A stretch of DNA of 64,000 nucleotides from Actinomycetes bacterium (GTDB lineage: Bacteria; Actinomycetota; Acidimicrobiia; Acidimicrobiales; RAAP-2): contig JAJZUS010000002.1 of NCBI GenBank assembly GCA_021848365.1, positions 62,001-126,000 of the forward strand. Reading direction: 5' to 3'. The notes beneath the pieces are model-generated. The model was not told where the DNA came from and did no database searches. It saw only the letters and a list, made by a program, of their open reading frames with translations. Positions 25,311-33,760 of the stretch are shown here, piece by piece (the first letter of the stretch is position 1; each line of letters opens with the position of its first letter). A program made the translations under genes and the position numbers.

Positions 25311-27320
25311 CTACGCCGTGCGTAGGGAGACCGGGGTCGACAGCGGGAAGTGACACGCCGCGAAGTGATCGCCGCCGAACGACGTCATCTCCGGTGTCTC
25401 GTTGGCGCATACGTCCTGGGCGTACGGGCAGCGCGTCCGGAAACGGCAGCCCGACGGCGGGTTAATAGGTGACGGGAGCTCCCCGCGCACCTGCTGACCG
25501 CGCCGCGCCCGGGCGATTTCGGGAACGGGCACCGGCACCGCGTCCAGCAGACCTCGCGTGTAGGGGTGGACCGGCGACAAGAAGACGTCGTCGGCCCGGC
25601 CGATCTCGACGATCCGACCCAGGTACATGACCGCGATCGTGTCGGCCATGTAGTGGACCACCGACAAATCGTGACTGATGATCACGTAGCTCAACCCGTA
25701 GTCCTTCTGCAGGTCCTTCATCAGATTGAGGATCTGGGCCTGGATCGACACGTCGAGCGCCGAGACGGGCTCGTCCGCAATCACGAGTTTCGGGCGCAGG
25801 ATGATCGCACGTGCGAGTCCAATTCGCTGGCGTTGTCCGCCGGAGAATTCGTGCGGGTAGCGGTCGGCGGCCGACGGGTCCAGCCCGACGATCGAGAGCA
25901 TCTCGCTGACGCGCTCGCGACGCGACTGCCTGGTCCCCTCGTGGTGGATCTCCAGCGGCTCCGCCACGATGTCCCGAACCGTCATACGGGGATTCAGTGA
26001 AGAGTAGGGGTCCTGGAACATCATCTGACGATTGCGGTGCTGCTCCAGCGTCGGCTTGTACTTGCGGGCCGACACCACGTCACCCTGGAAGCGGATCGTT
26101 CCCGCGGTCGGCGTCTCCAGACCGACGAGCATTCGACCAATGGTCGTCTTGCCACAGCCGGACTCGCCCACCAGGCCGAACGTCTCGCCGTCGCGGATCA
26201 CGAAGCTCACGTCGGAGGTGGCGTTCACGGCGCCGACTTCGCGCCGCAGGAGACCCTTCTTCACGGGAAAGCGCTTGACCAAGTTCTCCACGGTGACGAG
26301 GGACTCCCCCGTCGTCTCGTTGCGCACATCGTCGCCCGTCTCAATGGGCTGCCCCGGGCCGTCGACCGGATGGAAGCACGCGAACCCGTGGTCGCCGTTC
26401 ACGACGAAGTCGGGCTCCTGCTGACGGCACTGGTCGGTCGCGAAAGCGCAGCGGGCGGCGAAGCGACATCCGACGATGGGACGGGAGAGGTCGGGGGGGA
26501 GTCCGGCGATGGAGCGCAGGCGCTGGTGAGCCGTCTGTCCCATCACCGGCATTGAGGCGAGGAGGGCCTGGGAATACGGGTGGCGCATGTCGGCGAACAG
26601 CTCGTCGACGGGAGCTTCCTCGGCCTTCTTCCCTCCGTACATCACGACGACGCGGTTCGCACGCCCCGCGATGACGCCCAGGTCGTGAGTAATGAGGAGC
26701 ACGCCCATGTTGAGCTCCGTGCGGAGCCGATCCAACAAGTCGAGGATCTGCGCCTGGATCGTGACGTCGAGGGCCGTCGTGGGCTCGTCGGCGATCAGCA
26801 ACTTGGGGTTGCAGACGAGACCCATCGCGATGATGACGCGCTGGCGCAGACCGCCGGAGAGCTCGAAGGGGTATTGGTCGAGTCGCTCGGCCGGCTGTGG
26901 CACCTCGACCATCTCGAGAACCTCGAGTGCGCGCTTGCGTGCCTCCCTCTCGCTCACGCCGAAGTGGATCCGCATCCCCTCCCCCACCTGACGTCCGATC
27001 TTGGTCGTCGGGTTGAGCGAGCTCATGGGGTCCTGGGGGATCAGGGCCACCGAGCGTCCACGCTGGTCCTGCATGTCACCGTCGCTGAGACTGGTGAGGT
27101 CAACCCCGTCGAGCACGACACGACCGTTCGCGACTCGCCCGTTCGAGGGCAGGAGTCGCATGACACCCAGTCCGGTCGTCGTCTTGCCGCAACCCGACTC
27201 GCCCACGAGACCGACGCACTCCCCGGCGTCCACCGTGAGCGAGAAGTCCTGGACCGCGTTGACGACGCGGTCGCGCATCTTGAACTCAATGCCGAGATTT
27301 GATATGTCGAGCAGAGGCAT
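25311..27320 (-). CDS. fused double ATPase of a peptide-type ABC importer (DppD–DppF)
   Basis: A 669-residue cytoplasmic ATPase made of two nucleotide-binding domains in tandem. Each half has a Walker A GLVGESGCGKTT, an ABC signature (ELSGGLRQRV in the first, EFSGGQRQRI in the second) and a Walker B (LLIADEPTTALD and LVIADEPVSALD). Each half ends with the Cys-rich oligopeptide-transporter C-terminal extension (CRFAARCAFATDQC and CRFRTRCPYAQDVC). Fusion of DppD and DppF is known in other importers such as GsiA and YejF. It is the first gene of the group; a TACACT box lies 9 nt before the ATG. Confidence 0.92.
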   Translation of the reverse strand: MPLLDISNLGIEFKMRDRVVNAVQDFSLTVDAGECVGLVGESGCGKTTTGLGVMRLLPSNGRVANGRVVLDGVDLTSLSDGDMQDQRGRSVALIPQDPMSSLNPTTKIGRQVGEGMRIHFGVSEREARKRALEVLEMVEVPQPAERLDQYPFELSGGLRQRVIIAMGLVCNPKLLIADEPTTALDVTIQAQILDLLDRLRTELNMGVLLITHDLGVIAGRANRVVVMYGGKKAEEAPVDELFADMRHPYSQALLASMPVMGQTAHQRLRSIAGLPPDLSRPIVGCRFAARCAFATDQCRQQEPDFVVNGDHGFACFHPVDGPGQPIETGDDVRNETTGESLVTVENLVKRFPVKKGLLRREVGAVNATSDVSFVIRDGETFGLVGESGCGKTTIGRMLVGLETPTAGTIRFQGDVVSARKYKPTLEQHRNRQMMFQDPYSSLNPRMTVRDIVAEPLEIHHEGTRQSRRERVSEMLSIVGLDPSAADRYPHEFSGGQRQRIGLARAIILRPKLVIADEPVSALDVSIQAQILNLMKDLQKDYGLSYVIISHDLSVVHYMADTIAVMYLGRIVEIGRADDVFLSPVHPYTRGLLDAVPVPVPEIARARRGQQVRGELPSPINPPSGCRFRTRCPYAQDVCANETPEMTSFGGDHFAACHFPLSTPVSLRTA

Positions 27321-27578
27321 ACCCGCGCAAGTGTAGTGAACGGCTCAACGCCCTTACGCCCGCCATCGTCACTCTCGCATCCCCCGTGTCGTCCGCGTCA
27401 CTCCGCCCCGACGAACTCGTTCGTCCGACGCCGACCAGTCACGTCACACCACCTCGACACCGTTCACCGATCGACGTCGAGGGGGCCACCCAACCACATG
27501 CATCAGGGAAAAGACCGGCCACGGCGGGCCCGGTGCGCGTCACCGTACTCACCCGGCGACGGCGTCGTCGTCATCGTC
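27321..27578. other. intergenic region upstream of the ABC ATPase gene
   Basis: 258 bp between the ATPase start and the rnhB stop. Apart from the TACACT box at 27330–27335, I see no tRNA, hairpin of note or convincing small gene. Confidence 0.5.
27330..27335 (-). promoter_or_regulatory. -10 box TACACT for the double ATPase gene
   Basis: TACACT on the minus strand, 9 nt before ATG 27320; this suggests a leaderless or nearly leaderless transcript. Confidence 0.5.
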
Positions 27579-28247
27579 TCACGACACCGGAAGGTTCCAT
27601 GAACGACGGTGTTCGATCGACGGACCAAGCGCACCCAGCGCGGCCCGGTGCTCCGCGGTGCCGTAGCCCACGTTTCGCGACCATCCGTAGCCGGGCAGAA
27701 CTCGATCGCGTTGGCGCATCACGTCATCTCGAGCAACCTTCGCGATGACCGACGCGGCGGCGATGACGGCGCTCACCCCGTCGCCACCCACGACCGCGAG
27801 TACGTCGTCGACGGGGCAGGGAATCCCTGAGCCAACCGGGGGGAGGCCCACATCCGCGGGCACGGACAGGAGGTTGAGCGGGCCATCGACCAGGATGAGG
27901 GGACGATCCTCGTGGCGCAAGGGAAGGTCGGCGAGTGCCCGATACGACGCCATCGCGAGCGCGACACGTAGTCCCATCTGATCAATCTCCGCGGCGCTCA
28001 CCCATCCCACCGCGATTCCGTGGGCCCACGCGGATAGCGGTGCGACGAGACCTTCTCGTCGGAGACGGGTCAATCGCTTGGAGTCGTCGAGGCCATCGGG
28101 GATGTCTCGGACGTCCCGCACGAGGACGGCACCGACGGCGAGCGGTCCCGCCCAGGCCCCCCGACCGACCTCGTCGACGCCCACCACCGCTCGACCTTGC
28201 GCCAGGGCGCCGAGTTCTGCGTCGAGACGCCCGACGGCTCCCCTCAC
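27579..28247 (-). CDS. rnhB: ribonuclease HII
   Basis: A 222-residue RNase HII, which removes ribonucleotides from DNA and RNA primers. The N-terminal VVGVDEVGRGAWAGPL holds the first two acidic catalytic residues (Asp, Glu); LILVDGPLN holds the third Asp; AKVARDDVM the fourth. The C-terminal NVGYGTAEHRAAL is also typical of the family. GTG 28247 lies 6 nt after a TAATCT box, in a divergent gap of only 34 bp shared with cofC. Confidence 0.93.
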   Translation of the reverse strand: MRGAVGRLDAELGALAQGRAVVGVDEVGRGAWAGPLAVGAVLVRDVRDIPDGLDDSKRLTRLRREGLVAPLSAWAHGIAVGWVSAAEIDQMGLRVALAMASYRALADLPLRHEDRPLILVDGPLNLLSVPADVGLPPVGSGIPCPVDDVLAVVGGDGVSAVIAAASVIAKVARDDVMRQRDRVLPGYGWSRNVGYGTAEHRAALGALGPSIEHRRSWNLPVS

Positions 28248-28253
28248 GCCGTC

Positions 28254-28259
28254 AGATTA
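28254..28259 (-). promoter_or_regulatory. -10 box TAATCT, leaderless start of rnhB
   Basis: TAATCT on the minus strand, 6 nt before GTG 28247. Confidence 0.55.
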
Positions 28260-28267
28260 TCGACCCC

Positions 28268-28273
28268 TAGCAT
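28268..28273 (+). promoter_or_regulatory. -10 box TAGCAT for cofC
   Basis: TAGCAT, 8 nt before the GTG at 28282. The rnhB -10 box lies 8 bp away on the other strand. Confidence 0.45.
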
Positions 28274-28281
28274 CGAGGACA

Positions 28282-28854
28282 GTGTCGCCCGACTCGCACG
28301 TAATGCTCGTGCCCCTCAAGTCCCCTCGTCGAGGGAAGCAGCGTCTGCGTCAGGCGGGTGTCCCGAACGTCACCGCTCTGGTGACGACGCTCGCTCGCAA
28401 CGTGATCCTCGCGTGTCACCCGCGCGTCGTGTACGTGGCGTGCGGTGACCCCGATGCCGAGAGAGTGGCGCGGGACGTGGGTGCCGTGCCGATGCGAGCG
28501 CACGGCATCGATCTCAGTTCCGACGTGGGCGAGGCCTATCGGCATCTGTCGGCGACGACGGAACGAATCACCGTCATCCCCGCCGACCTCGCACTCCCCG
28601 ACGGTCTCGGCCAGTGGAGCAACCCCGAGGGCATCGCCATCGTCCCGGATCGCCACGGCACGGGGACGAATCTCCTCTCTCTGCCGAGCGGCCTCGACTT
28701 CGTCTTTCGCTTCGGCCCCGACTCGGCTCAGCGACACATCGAGGAAGCCCAGCGCTTGGGCGTACCGATCACGGTCGTCTCCCCGTCCCCCTGGGCCTGG
28801 GACGTCGACGAGCCGGGCGACATCCCCGATTCAATGCAGAAAGCGGGGAGCTAA
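28282..28854 (+). CDS. cofC: 2-phospho-L-lactate/phosphoenolpyruvate guanylyltransferase (coenzyme F420 biosynthesis)
   Basis: A 190-residue nucleotidyltransferase of the CofC/FbiD family, which activates the phospho-acid that becomes the side chain of coenzyme F420. Signatures are [23 protein letters not shown], the [13 protein letters not shown] nucleotide loop, [15 protein letters not shown] and the closing [12 protein letters not shown] 28282 is preferred over ATG 28303 because of a -10 box 8 nt upstream and because family members keep a few residues before the first motif. No other F420 genes lie in the window. The stop codon sits in the loop of a 16-bp hairpin. Confidence 0.85.
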   Translation: MSPDSHVMLVPLKSPRRGKQRLRQAGVPNVTALVTTLARNVILACHPRVVYVACGDPDAERVARDVGAVPMRAHGIDLSSDVGEAYRHLSATTERITVIPADLALPDGLGQWSNPEGIAIVPDRHGTGTNLLSLPSGLDFVFRFGPDSAQRHIEEAQRLGVPITVVSPSPWAWDVDEPGDIPDSMQKAGS

Positions 28855-28870
28855 CTCCCCGCTTTCTGCA
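28835..28870. terminator. 16-bp perfect hairpin with the cofC stop codon in its loop
   Basis: 28835–28850 pairs perfectly with 28855–28870, and the loop CTAA contains the TAA stop of cofC. The last codons of cofC form the left arm. It can serve both cofC and the convergent histone-like gene. There is no T-tract. Confidence 0.75.
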
Positions 28871-28899
28871 CCGCCGTCTGCGGCGAGACTGCCGTGGAC

Positions 28900-29238
28900 C
28901 TACTTCTTGGCCGGAGCCTTCTTGGCCGGAGCCTTCTTGGCCGGGGCCTTCTTCGCCGGAGCCTTCTTGGCCGGAGCCTTCTTGGCCGGAGCCTTCTTGG
29001 CCGGGGCCTTCTTGGCCGGGGCCTTCTTGGCCGGAGCCTTCTTCACCGGAGCCTTCTTGGCGGCAACCTTCTTCGCCGGTGCCTTCTTCGCCGGAGCCTT
29101 CTTGGCCGGAGCCTTCTTGGCCGGAGCCTTCTTGGCGACAGCCTTCTTCGCCGGAGCCTTCTTGGCGGCGGCCTTCTTCGCCGGCGCCTTCTTGGCCGGA
29201 GCCTTCTTGGCCGGGGCCTTCTTGGCGGCAGTTGCCAC
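28900..29238 (-). CDS. lysine/alanine-rich histone-like repeat protein
   Basis: A 112-residue protein built almost entirely of the pentad AKKAP (about 20 copies, with a few A/V substitutions). Such tails bind DNA non-specifically in bacterial HupB C-termini and histone H1-like proteins, so nucleoid binding is likely. Here no globular HU domain is attached. GTG 29238 is chosen because an AAGGAGG ribosome binding site lies at ideal distance, whereas an in-frame ATG 13 codons earlier has none. It ends near the bidirectional hairpin at 28835–28870. Confidence 0.75.
   Translation of the reverse strand: MATAAKKAPAKKAPAKKAPAKKAAAKKAPAKKAVAKKAPAKKAPAKKAPAKKAPAKKVAAKKAPVKKAPAKKAPAKKAPAKKAPAKKAPAKKAPAKKAPAKKAPAKKAPAKK
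28905..29215 (-). repeat. array of 15-bp coding repeats (AKKAP units)
   Basis: Tandem 15-bp units encode the AKKAP pentads, differing mostly at silent third positions (GCC/GCG, AAG constant). It is a coding microsatellite prone to copy-number change. Confidence 0.8.
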
Positions 29239-29495
29239 GTTCCCTCCTTGGGATATGTCAGTGAGTCGAGTCGTCATCGCGGATGACCACCTTGGTCATA
29301 CCGTGTCATCGATGCATGCTCGCTCGGCGTGAACTCGCTCACGTTCCGCCCAGCTTCCCGGCTGTGCGACGCGCGACCGCAGTGCACGGTCCGACCATGA
29401 AGAACCGACGTGGACAAAGACCGCCTATGGACTTCGGCACTTCGTTGACCTTCTTCATGATCGAACAATTCAAAGTTCACTAGGTACGCCGAGCA
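29239..29495. other. intergenic region between the histone-like and VirD4-like genes
   Basis: 257 bp between divergent genes, visibly less GC-rich toward 29460–29520 than the surroundings. It contains the inverted repeat ATGACCA–CCT–TGGTCAT at 29283–29299. Short open frames here have no codon or context support. I see no tRNA or clear attachment-site repeat. Confidence 0.45.
29283..29299. promoter_or_regulatory. 7-bp inverted repeat ATGACCA-N3-TGGTCAT
   Basis: A perfect 7+7 bp inverted repeat with a 3-bp centre, 45–61 bp upstream of the histone-like gene. It has the form of an operator; the regulator is unknown. Confidence 0.35.
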
Positions 29496-30860
29496 ATGTC
29501 AAGCATTTGCGCATTGCGCGACCGTTGGTCGTCGATGAGTGATGACGGAATCTTCCTCGGTGTGAACGACGGGGGTGATGTCGTGAGTGATCACGAACGC
29601 GGCGCACTCATCATCGGACCAACGCGCAGTGGCAAGACGACGTCGATCATCATTCCCAACTTGCTGCTCACATCGCGCGCCGTCGTCACCACGTCGACGA
29701 AGCCAGATGTCGTGGCGGTGACGAGCGGAATGCGACGAGACGTCACCACCTTGCTCTTTGATCCATCGGGCGAGACTCCCGCTCCCACGCACGTGCGGCG
29801 CGTCGGATACTCGCCCCTGATCAGCGCGGACTCGTGGGACCGCTCCGTCCTCATTACACGTTCACTGGTGGCCGCGAGTCGAATGCGTGTCGACGGCTCG
29901 GGAGATCACTGGACGGAACGGGCCGCTGCGCTCGTGGCCCCAGTACTGCACGCCGGTGCCCTCGCATCTCTCACCCTCACCGACGTGGTCAATCAGATCG
30001 ACGCACGCGTGAGCACCGAAGCGATCGACGTGCTGCGCCACCACTACGACGAGTCACATCCGGCAGTCGCGACCATCACCGGAGTGCTCGCCACCGAGGC
30101 TCGAGAGCTCTCGAGTATCTGGTCGACGGCGGCCGGCCTCTTCGCCGGACTGCGCACACTGGCTGCTCGTACCGCGGCCTCACTGCCATCGATCGACGTG
30201 CCAGCCCTGCTCGATGGTGGGCACCACCTGCACATCGTCGCGCCGCGCCGCCACCACGCCGTGTCGGCCCCCCTCGTCATTGGCCTCATCGATGAGGTAG
30301 TGCACGTCGCCTACCAGCGGCACGCGAGCGGGCCAGGCCTCTTGCTCGCTCTCGACGAGCTGGCGAACGTGGCCCCGCTCCCCGATCTCGCGTCCATCGT
30401 CTCGGAAGGTGGAGGGCAGGGCGTCCTCACGCTCGCCTGCCTGCAGGACCTGTCACAGGCCCGGTCGCGGTGGGGTGCCGAAGCCGGCTCGTTCCCGTCG
30501 CTCTTTCCCACCACCGTGGTCCTTCCGGGCATCGCGGACCGACACACCCTGGACCTCATCGCGTCACTCGGCGGACGCCACCTCGCCCCGACGAGTACGT
30601 TGCAGCACTCGCGGCGCCGCCGACGGGGCCACTCGACCGCCTGGGTCGAGCGCGACCGGCTCAGCACCGCGGACGTGGCGCACGGGCGACCCGGATACGC
30701 ACTCACCATCGGACCGTCGAAGCAGGCGACCTGGACCCGGCTCGCGCCCTTCTACCGCGACTCACGGTTCGCGCCCGAGCGAGAACGACCTGTTCCGCCC
30801 GACGTGCGCCCCACCACTCAGTCGCGAGGCCAGGATGGTCCGCTCTCGTCCCGTCACTGA
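29496..30860 (+). CDS. VirD4/TraG-like conjugative coupling ATPase, soluble short form
   Basis: A 454-residue ATPase of the type IV coupling protein family. Walker A is GPTRSGKT (residues 41–48), Walker B LLLALDELANV (Asp287–Glu288), and the motif region SEGGGQGVLTLACLQDLSQ fits the TraG/TraM-recognition group. Full-length coupling proteins (about 600 residues) begin with membrane helices and carry an all-alpha domain; here the membrane part is missing. No type IV channel genes lie nearby. ATG 29496 or ATG 29535 may be the real start. It converges with the relaxase gene, overlapping it by 99 bp. Confidence 0.78.
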   Translation: MSSICALRDRWSSMSDDGIFLGVNDGGDVVSDHERGALIIGPTRSGKTTSIIIPNLLLTSRAVVTTSTKPDVVAVTSGMRRDVTTLLFDPSGETPAPTHVRRVGYSPLISADSWDRSVLITRSLVAASRMRVDGSGDHWTERAAALVAPVLHAGALASLTLTDVVNQIDARVSTEAIDVLRHHYDESHPAVATITGVLATEARELSSIWSTAAGLFAGLRTLAARTAASLPSIDVPALLDGGHHLHIVAPRRHHAVSAPLVIGLIDEVVHVAYQRHASGPGLLLALDELANVAPLPDLASIVSEGGGQGVLTLACLQDLSQARSRWGAEAGSFPSLFPTTVVLPGIADRHTLDLIASLGGRHLAPTSTLQHSRRRRRGHSTAWVERDRLSTADVAHGRPGYALTIGPSKQATWTRLAPFYRDSRFAPERERPVPPDVRPTTQSRGQDGPLSSRH

Positions 30861-31787
30861 GAGCTCTTCGGCGAGGGGGTCGGTGAGCCGTCCCTCTAGG
30901 GTCACGTCCACCAGCGCTTCGACCTCCGGCGAACGTGCCCCGTGGGTCCACGCGTTGGCGACCGCCTCGACGACGTCTCGCCGAAAGAGCCGACCGGGGA
31001 CGACGACGCCCCGTTCCAGCGCGTGGTGATCGAGCCGAACCGGTCGTCGCGGTACGTCAACCCCGAGGACCTCCACTGCGGCCAGATCGCGTCGCCAACG
31101 ACTCCTCGCGCCATCGCGCGTCCAGGTGATCTTGCGCCTGCCGCGAGAGCGCTCGCCCGGCCAACAGGCGAAGGCTCCCGCGTCGAGGCCCTCGACGACT
31201 TCCGAACCAGCGTAGGGTCGTCGCACCGTCCAGGACGTCACGTCGTTGACGATGTGGCGCAGGTTCGTGCGGTAGAGCGCGTCGGCGGCCCGCAGGTGAT
31301 AGCGGAGGTGCCGCGCGCTCACGACCCCGTCCCGATCGGACAGGCGTGACCCGATGAGCACGTGGTCGTGCAGGTGTGGCTCGCCCGCACGGTTGATGCC
31401 GTGGGTGAACGAGGCGACGGGACCGATGGCCGCGCGAACGACGTGCTCCTCCCCCCACCGAGTCGAGCAGTGCACCGTCCCCCGTCGGGCGAGATACTCC
31501 ACCGCCACCGCCACGGCGGTCCGGTGCGCGGCCACGATCGCGGACGCGCCACCCTCGTCGAGGGCCATCAATGCCGACACGACCCGCGGGGCCGACATCA
31601 CGAGGTCGTAGCCGAGGACGCGCGACCGCGAGCTGCCCCTCAGGACCTCCTCGGCGGTTCGGACCTCTCCGCCGTCGGGCCGCACCCACCACTGGGCTCC
31701 CCCATCCCGCAGCCCGTCGATCTCGTTCGCCTCGTCCTCGATCAGGTAGCTGACGTCACTCGACGTGCGGGTCAGAACAGTGATCAC
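30762..31787 (-). CDS. MobF (TrwC/TraI-type) relaxase domain protein, no helicase
   Basis: A 341-residue protein matching the N-terminal relaxase domain of MobF enzymes, which nick and covalently hold DNA at a transfer origin. A candidate catalytic Tyr14 (SDVSYLI) is near the N-terminus; GYDLVMSAPRVVSALMAL fits the conserved second block; the metal-binding triad is complete in FTHG…LHDH (His129, His140, His142); and ADALYRTNLRHIV follows. The helicase half of MobF proteins is absent. GTG 31787 is chosen since the upstream frame overlaps pafBC. It lies 34 bp after pafBC on the same strand and overlaps the coupling-ATPase gene by 99 bp. Confidence 0.75.
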   Translation of the reverse strand: MITVLTRTSSDVSYLIEDEANEIDGLRDGGAQWWVRPDGGEVRTAEEVLRGSSRSRVLGYDLVMSAPRVVSALMALDEGGASAIVAAHRTAVAVAVEYLARRGTVHCSTRWGEEHVVRAAIGPVASFTHGINRAGEPHLHDHVLIGSRLSDRDGVVSARHLRYHLRAADALYRTNLRHIVNDVTSWTVRRPYAGSEVVEGLDAGAFACWPGERSRGRRKITWTRDGARSRWRRDLAAVEVLGVDVPRRPVRLDHHALERGVVVPGRLFRRDVVEAVANAWTHGARSPEVEALVDVTLEGRLTDPLAEELSVTGRERTILASRLSGGAHVGRNRSFSLGREP

Positions 31788-31821
31788 GCCCGGGGAATCC
31801 TCACCCCCGCCAACGGTCGCT

Positions 31822-33759
31822 TCAGAGGAGGTCACGCATCGCGCGCGCCAGGGCACGCCCCGCGTCCGCGAACTCGGGAGTGACGACGACGGCCCCCGGA
31901 CCCGCCTGGACCATCAGGTGATCGAGAAACGTCCGGTCCGTGACGCGGAACTGCACGGCCGGCCGTCCGTCCGAGGCCCAACTCCACGTCGCCCCGGGCA
32001 GGGGCTCGAAGAGCCAGCGCTGCTCCGGGCTCATCACCACGACGACGTCGTCACCCCCGTCGCCGACCCGAGTCAACCAGAGGGCGTCCGTGTCGTCTGG
32101 GCGAGAGTCGGTCGCCGCCGATCGCGCGAGCACTGCGCCGATTCGGTCCAGTCGGAACGTGAGCCACGCGTCACGCGTGGTGCAGAACGCGCGAACGTAC
32201 GCCATCCCGTTCAGCACGCGAATCTCCCGGGGCTCGATGACCCGCTCCTCGGGCTCGCCCGATCTCAGGGACGCGTAGGTGATCTTGAGGCGCTCGTTCC
32301 CGGCGATCGCGTCACGGACGACACTGGTGACCTCGTCGGACTCGGCGGTGTCGAGGCGCACTCGACCGTCGACGACCGCCTCGATCTTCGCGATCGCCGA
32401 CTCGATAGCCGGGTCGTCGTAGACGTGAGCCGCCTCACGAAGCGCGACGTTCAGCTCGAAGAGGTCCTGCCACCGCAGGGGGCGCAGCGTCACGGCACCG
32501 CGGGGGTCGAACGCCTCCGCCCGATAGAGCGAGTCGTCCGTCTCCTCGTTCTCCCAGTCGTCGCACTCCTTGACGATGTGGGCAGGAAAGCCGAAGCGGC
32601 CGCCCATGGGCTCGAACGTGGTGAGGCGATCCATGATGTGCCGTACGAGCTCGGGGCTCATCGAAAAGCGCGCGGACAACTCGCTGATGCGTAGCCCTTC
32701 GGGATTACGTTGGACGGCCCGCAAGAGGAGGAGCGCCTGGCCGAGACTCGTCACGGGAGAGGACGCGGCGGCGCGCGGCGGCGTCACGCCCGGTCGCGGC
32801 CCGCGATTGACCCCCTCCAGCCACCGTCGCACGTCGGCACGGAGCGACTTCGGACTCTCGACGCGAACACGAGTCCCGGCACTGAGAACGAAGCGCAGCG
32901 CCGCGCGCGGTCCATCGAATCGCAGACCGACCTCGACGACCCCGTCGCGCTTGCGCGCGACCACGGCTCCCGGGTGCTGACGAGCGATCAGTGATCCCAT
33001 CGCGGCGCTGGTCGTGATCGACACGTCGAGCGGTCGCGGGGCCTTCCCGTACTGGGGGCGCCACGCTAGGGCGAGCTCCCGCGTCGCCAGGTCGACCTCG
33101 TCGAACTCGCCTCCGACGTCCGGCATCGAAGTGATGCGGGAGAGCCGAAATCCCCGGATCTCGGTGGTCCCGGATGGTCGAGCCACCAGGTACGTGGCGC
33201 CGTCGGCGACGATCAGCGCCAGGGGATCCACGTCACGACGTCGGTCCGACGAGGAGAAGTAGCCGAAGCGCAGCGTGCGACCGCGCCGCAGGGCCCGCAC
33301 GATCGGGTTGAGGAACTGCGATGACTCGAGCCCCCCATCCGGCACGCGACCATCGCCGAAGAGACCAATCGCTCCACTCGGCCCGAACCCGTAGAGGGCG
33401 AGAGCCGTTCGAATGACCGCCTCCTCGTCGTCGGAGAGGTCGAGGTTGGTGGCACCGACCGCGTCGTCGTCGATCCAGTAACCGGTCGAGCCCCCGTCCA
33501 TCGCCACCGTCTCGATCTGGTAGCCGAGTTGGCGGATGCGCTTCTTGTCACGCTCGAACATCTGACGGACCGCCTCGTCGGACCCCTGGTACGCGCGCAC
33601 TTTGCGGGGTCGCTTGGGATCCACCGGGTACTCATCGATCGTGAGCTGGGAGATGATGTCGTCCTGGGTCAACGGGCACTGAGCGGACGCTTCCTGCAGC
33701 AACAGCGTGAGCGCGAGTTGACGCTCTCGACTCTCCTCGTGATCGTTGCGCACGGCCAT
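31822..33759 (-). CDS. pafBC: fused PafB–PafC WYL-domain DNA-damage regulator
   Basis: A 645-residue fusion of two WYL-type regulators. Each half has a winged helix near its start (residues ~10–95 and ~345–400), a WYL domain (~155–230 and ~495–560) and a C-terminal WCX-like part. In mycobacteria PafB and PafC are separate proteins forming an activator of the LexA-independent DNA-damage response, and the fused form has been described in other actinobacteria. The order of halves here matches PafB then PafC. ATG 33759 follows the moaC stop by one base. No proteasome or Pup genes are present, unlike the mycobacterial locus. Confidence 0.85.
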   Translation of the reverse strand: MAVRNDHEESRERQLALTLLLQEASAQCPLTQDDIISQLTIDEYPVDPKRPRKVRAYQGSDEAVRQMFERDKKRIRQLGYQIETVAMDGGSTGYWIDDDAVGATNLDLSDDEEAVIRTALALYGFGPSGAIGLFGDGRVPDGGLESSQFLNPIVRALRRGRTLRFGYFSSSDRRRDVDPLALIVADGATYLVARPSGTTEIRGFRLSRITSMPDVGGEFDEVDLATRELALAWRPQYGKAPRPLDVSITTSAAMGSLIARQHPGAVVARKRDGVVEVGLRFDGPRAALRFVLSAGTRVRVESPKSLRADVRRWLEGVNRGPRPGVTPPRAAASSPVTSLGQALLLLRAVQRNPEGLRISELSARFSMSPELVRHIMDRLTTFEPMGGRFGFPAHIVKECDDWENEETDDSLYRAEAFDPRGAVTLRPLRWQDLFELNVALREAAHVYDDPAIESAIAKIEAVVDGRVRLDTAESDEVTSVVRDAIAGNERLKITYASLRSGEPEERVIEPREIRVLNGMAYVRAFCTTRDAWLTFRLDRIGAVLARSAATDSRPDDTDALWLTRVGDGGDDVVVVMSPEQRWLFEPLPGATWSWASDGRPAVQFRVTDRTFLDHLMVQAGPGAVVVTPEFADAGRALARAMRDLL

Positions 33760-33760
33760 C

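Noticed and set aside
28905-29215. Possible CRISPR-like array
   Set aside because: The 15-bp periodicity is coding (AKKAP pentads) with no spacers.
29283-29483. Short open frame of 66 codons between the histone-like and VirD4-like genes
   Set aside because: No initiation signal, no recognisable sequence, and it overlaps an inverted repeat; not supported as a gene.
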